A stretch of DNA of 41,684 bases, taken from positions 1 through 41,684 of the forward strand of contig JAHDCQ010000011.1 of NCBI GenBank assembly GCA_020629845.1, given 5' to 3'. Shown one piece after another: positions 41,636 to 41,684 of this stretch. Each line of letters begins with the position of its first letter. The stretch's first letter is position 1. A program made the translations under genes and the position numbers. This DNA comes from Saprospiraceae bacterium. GTDB taxonomy: Bacteria > Bacteroidota > Bacteroidia > Chitinophagales > Saprospiraceae. Under the pieces are notes generated by a model. The model was not told the DNA's origin. It worked only from the letters and a program-made list of their open reading frames with translations, and did not search any database.

Positions 41636-41684
41636 AAACTATCAGCTAGAAATTTACAGAGGGAAAAAATGTAAAAATACCTCT

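Overview
The window is ordinary chromosomal DNA of a Bacteroidota bacterium, most likely of the Saprospiraceae/Lewinella type. Support: type IX secretion (T9SS) C-terminal sorting domains on several proteins, a gliding-motility-type C-terminal domain, many SP-type and Cys-lipobox lipoproteins, AT-rich spacers, and promoters of the Bacteroidota form TTG-N19-TAnnTTTG. I see no rRNA, tRNA, CRISPR array, transposase or phage structural module. The lineage is inference, not a database match.

Layout. 1-900: a lipoprotein start and a second open frame that look like one gene broken by two compensating frameshifts. 943-7970: an all-helical protein of unknown role, a spacer with an sRNA-like unit, a 1409-residue secreted adhesin-like protein with nine tandem repeats and a T9SS type B domain, and a small PH-like membrane protein. 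8037-12169 (minus strand): a lipocalin-like lipoprotein, a beta-lactamase-fold serine hydrolase, an outer-membrane protein, an AraC regulator and a secreted TonB-C protein. 12321-15020: an M16 zinc peptidase, a 166-bp palindromic element, and an HD phosphohydrolase joined to a Pycsar-type (PycTM) membrane domain.

15080-31929 is the most unusual part. It holds two versions of the same set. Set 1 has an anti-sigma/TPR membrane protein and a sigma factor as overlapping genes, divergent from a series of secreted proteins that ends in a signal-peptide/TPR/CHAT-protease/TM protein. Set 2 has the sigma factor and anti-sigma/TPR protein fused in one 453-residue frame, then two T9SS-exported Cys-motif proteins, then a second TPR-CHAT-TM protein. 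Two minus-strand genes between the sets (a lipoprotein and a T9SS PPC-type protein) share a conserved 5' leader hairpin. My working model is that the periplasmic CHAT protease senses a signal or cleaves the TPR ectodomain of the anti-sigma factor and so controls a sigma factor that drives the neighbouring exported proteins. This is inference from architecture and synteny.

31983-41500: a fatty acid desaturase, a GNAT-like protein, a VOC protein, a DUF3109 protein, a large double palindromic repeat, a two-gene surface operon (S74/tail-fibre-type protein plus a companion), a truncated SGNH-hydrolase remnant, and a TonB-dependent receptor of heme-receptor type. The window ends in a four-hairpin palindromic element. 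Intergenic palindromes of about 125-170 bp are a recurring theme (13595, 28005, 34078, 35385, 35550, 41509), and two of these sites share a GGAACGCTAAAC tip.
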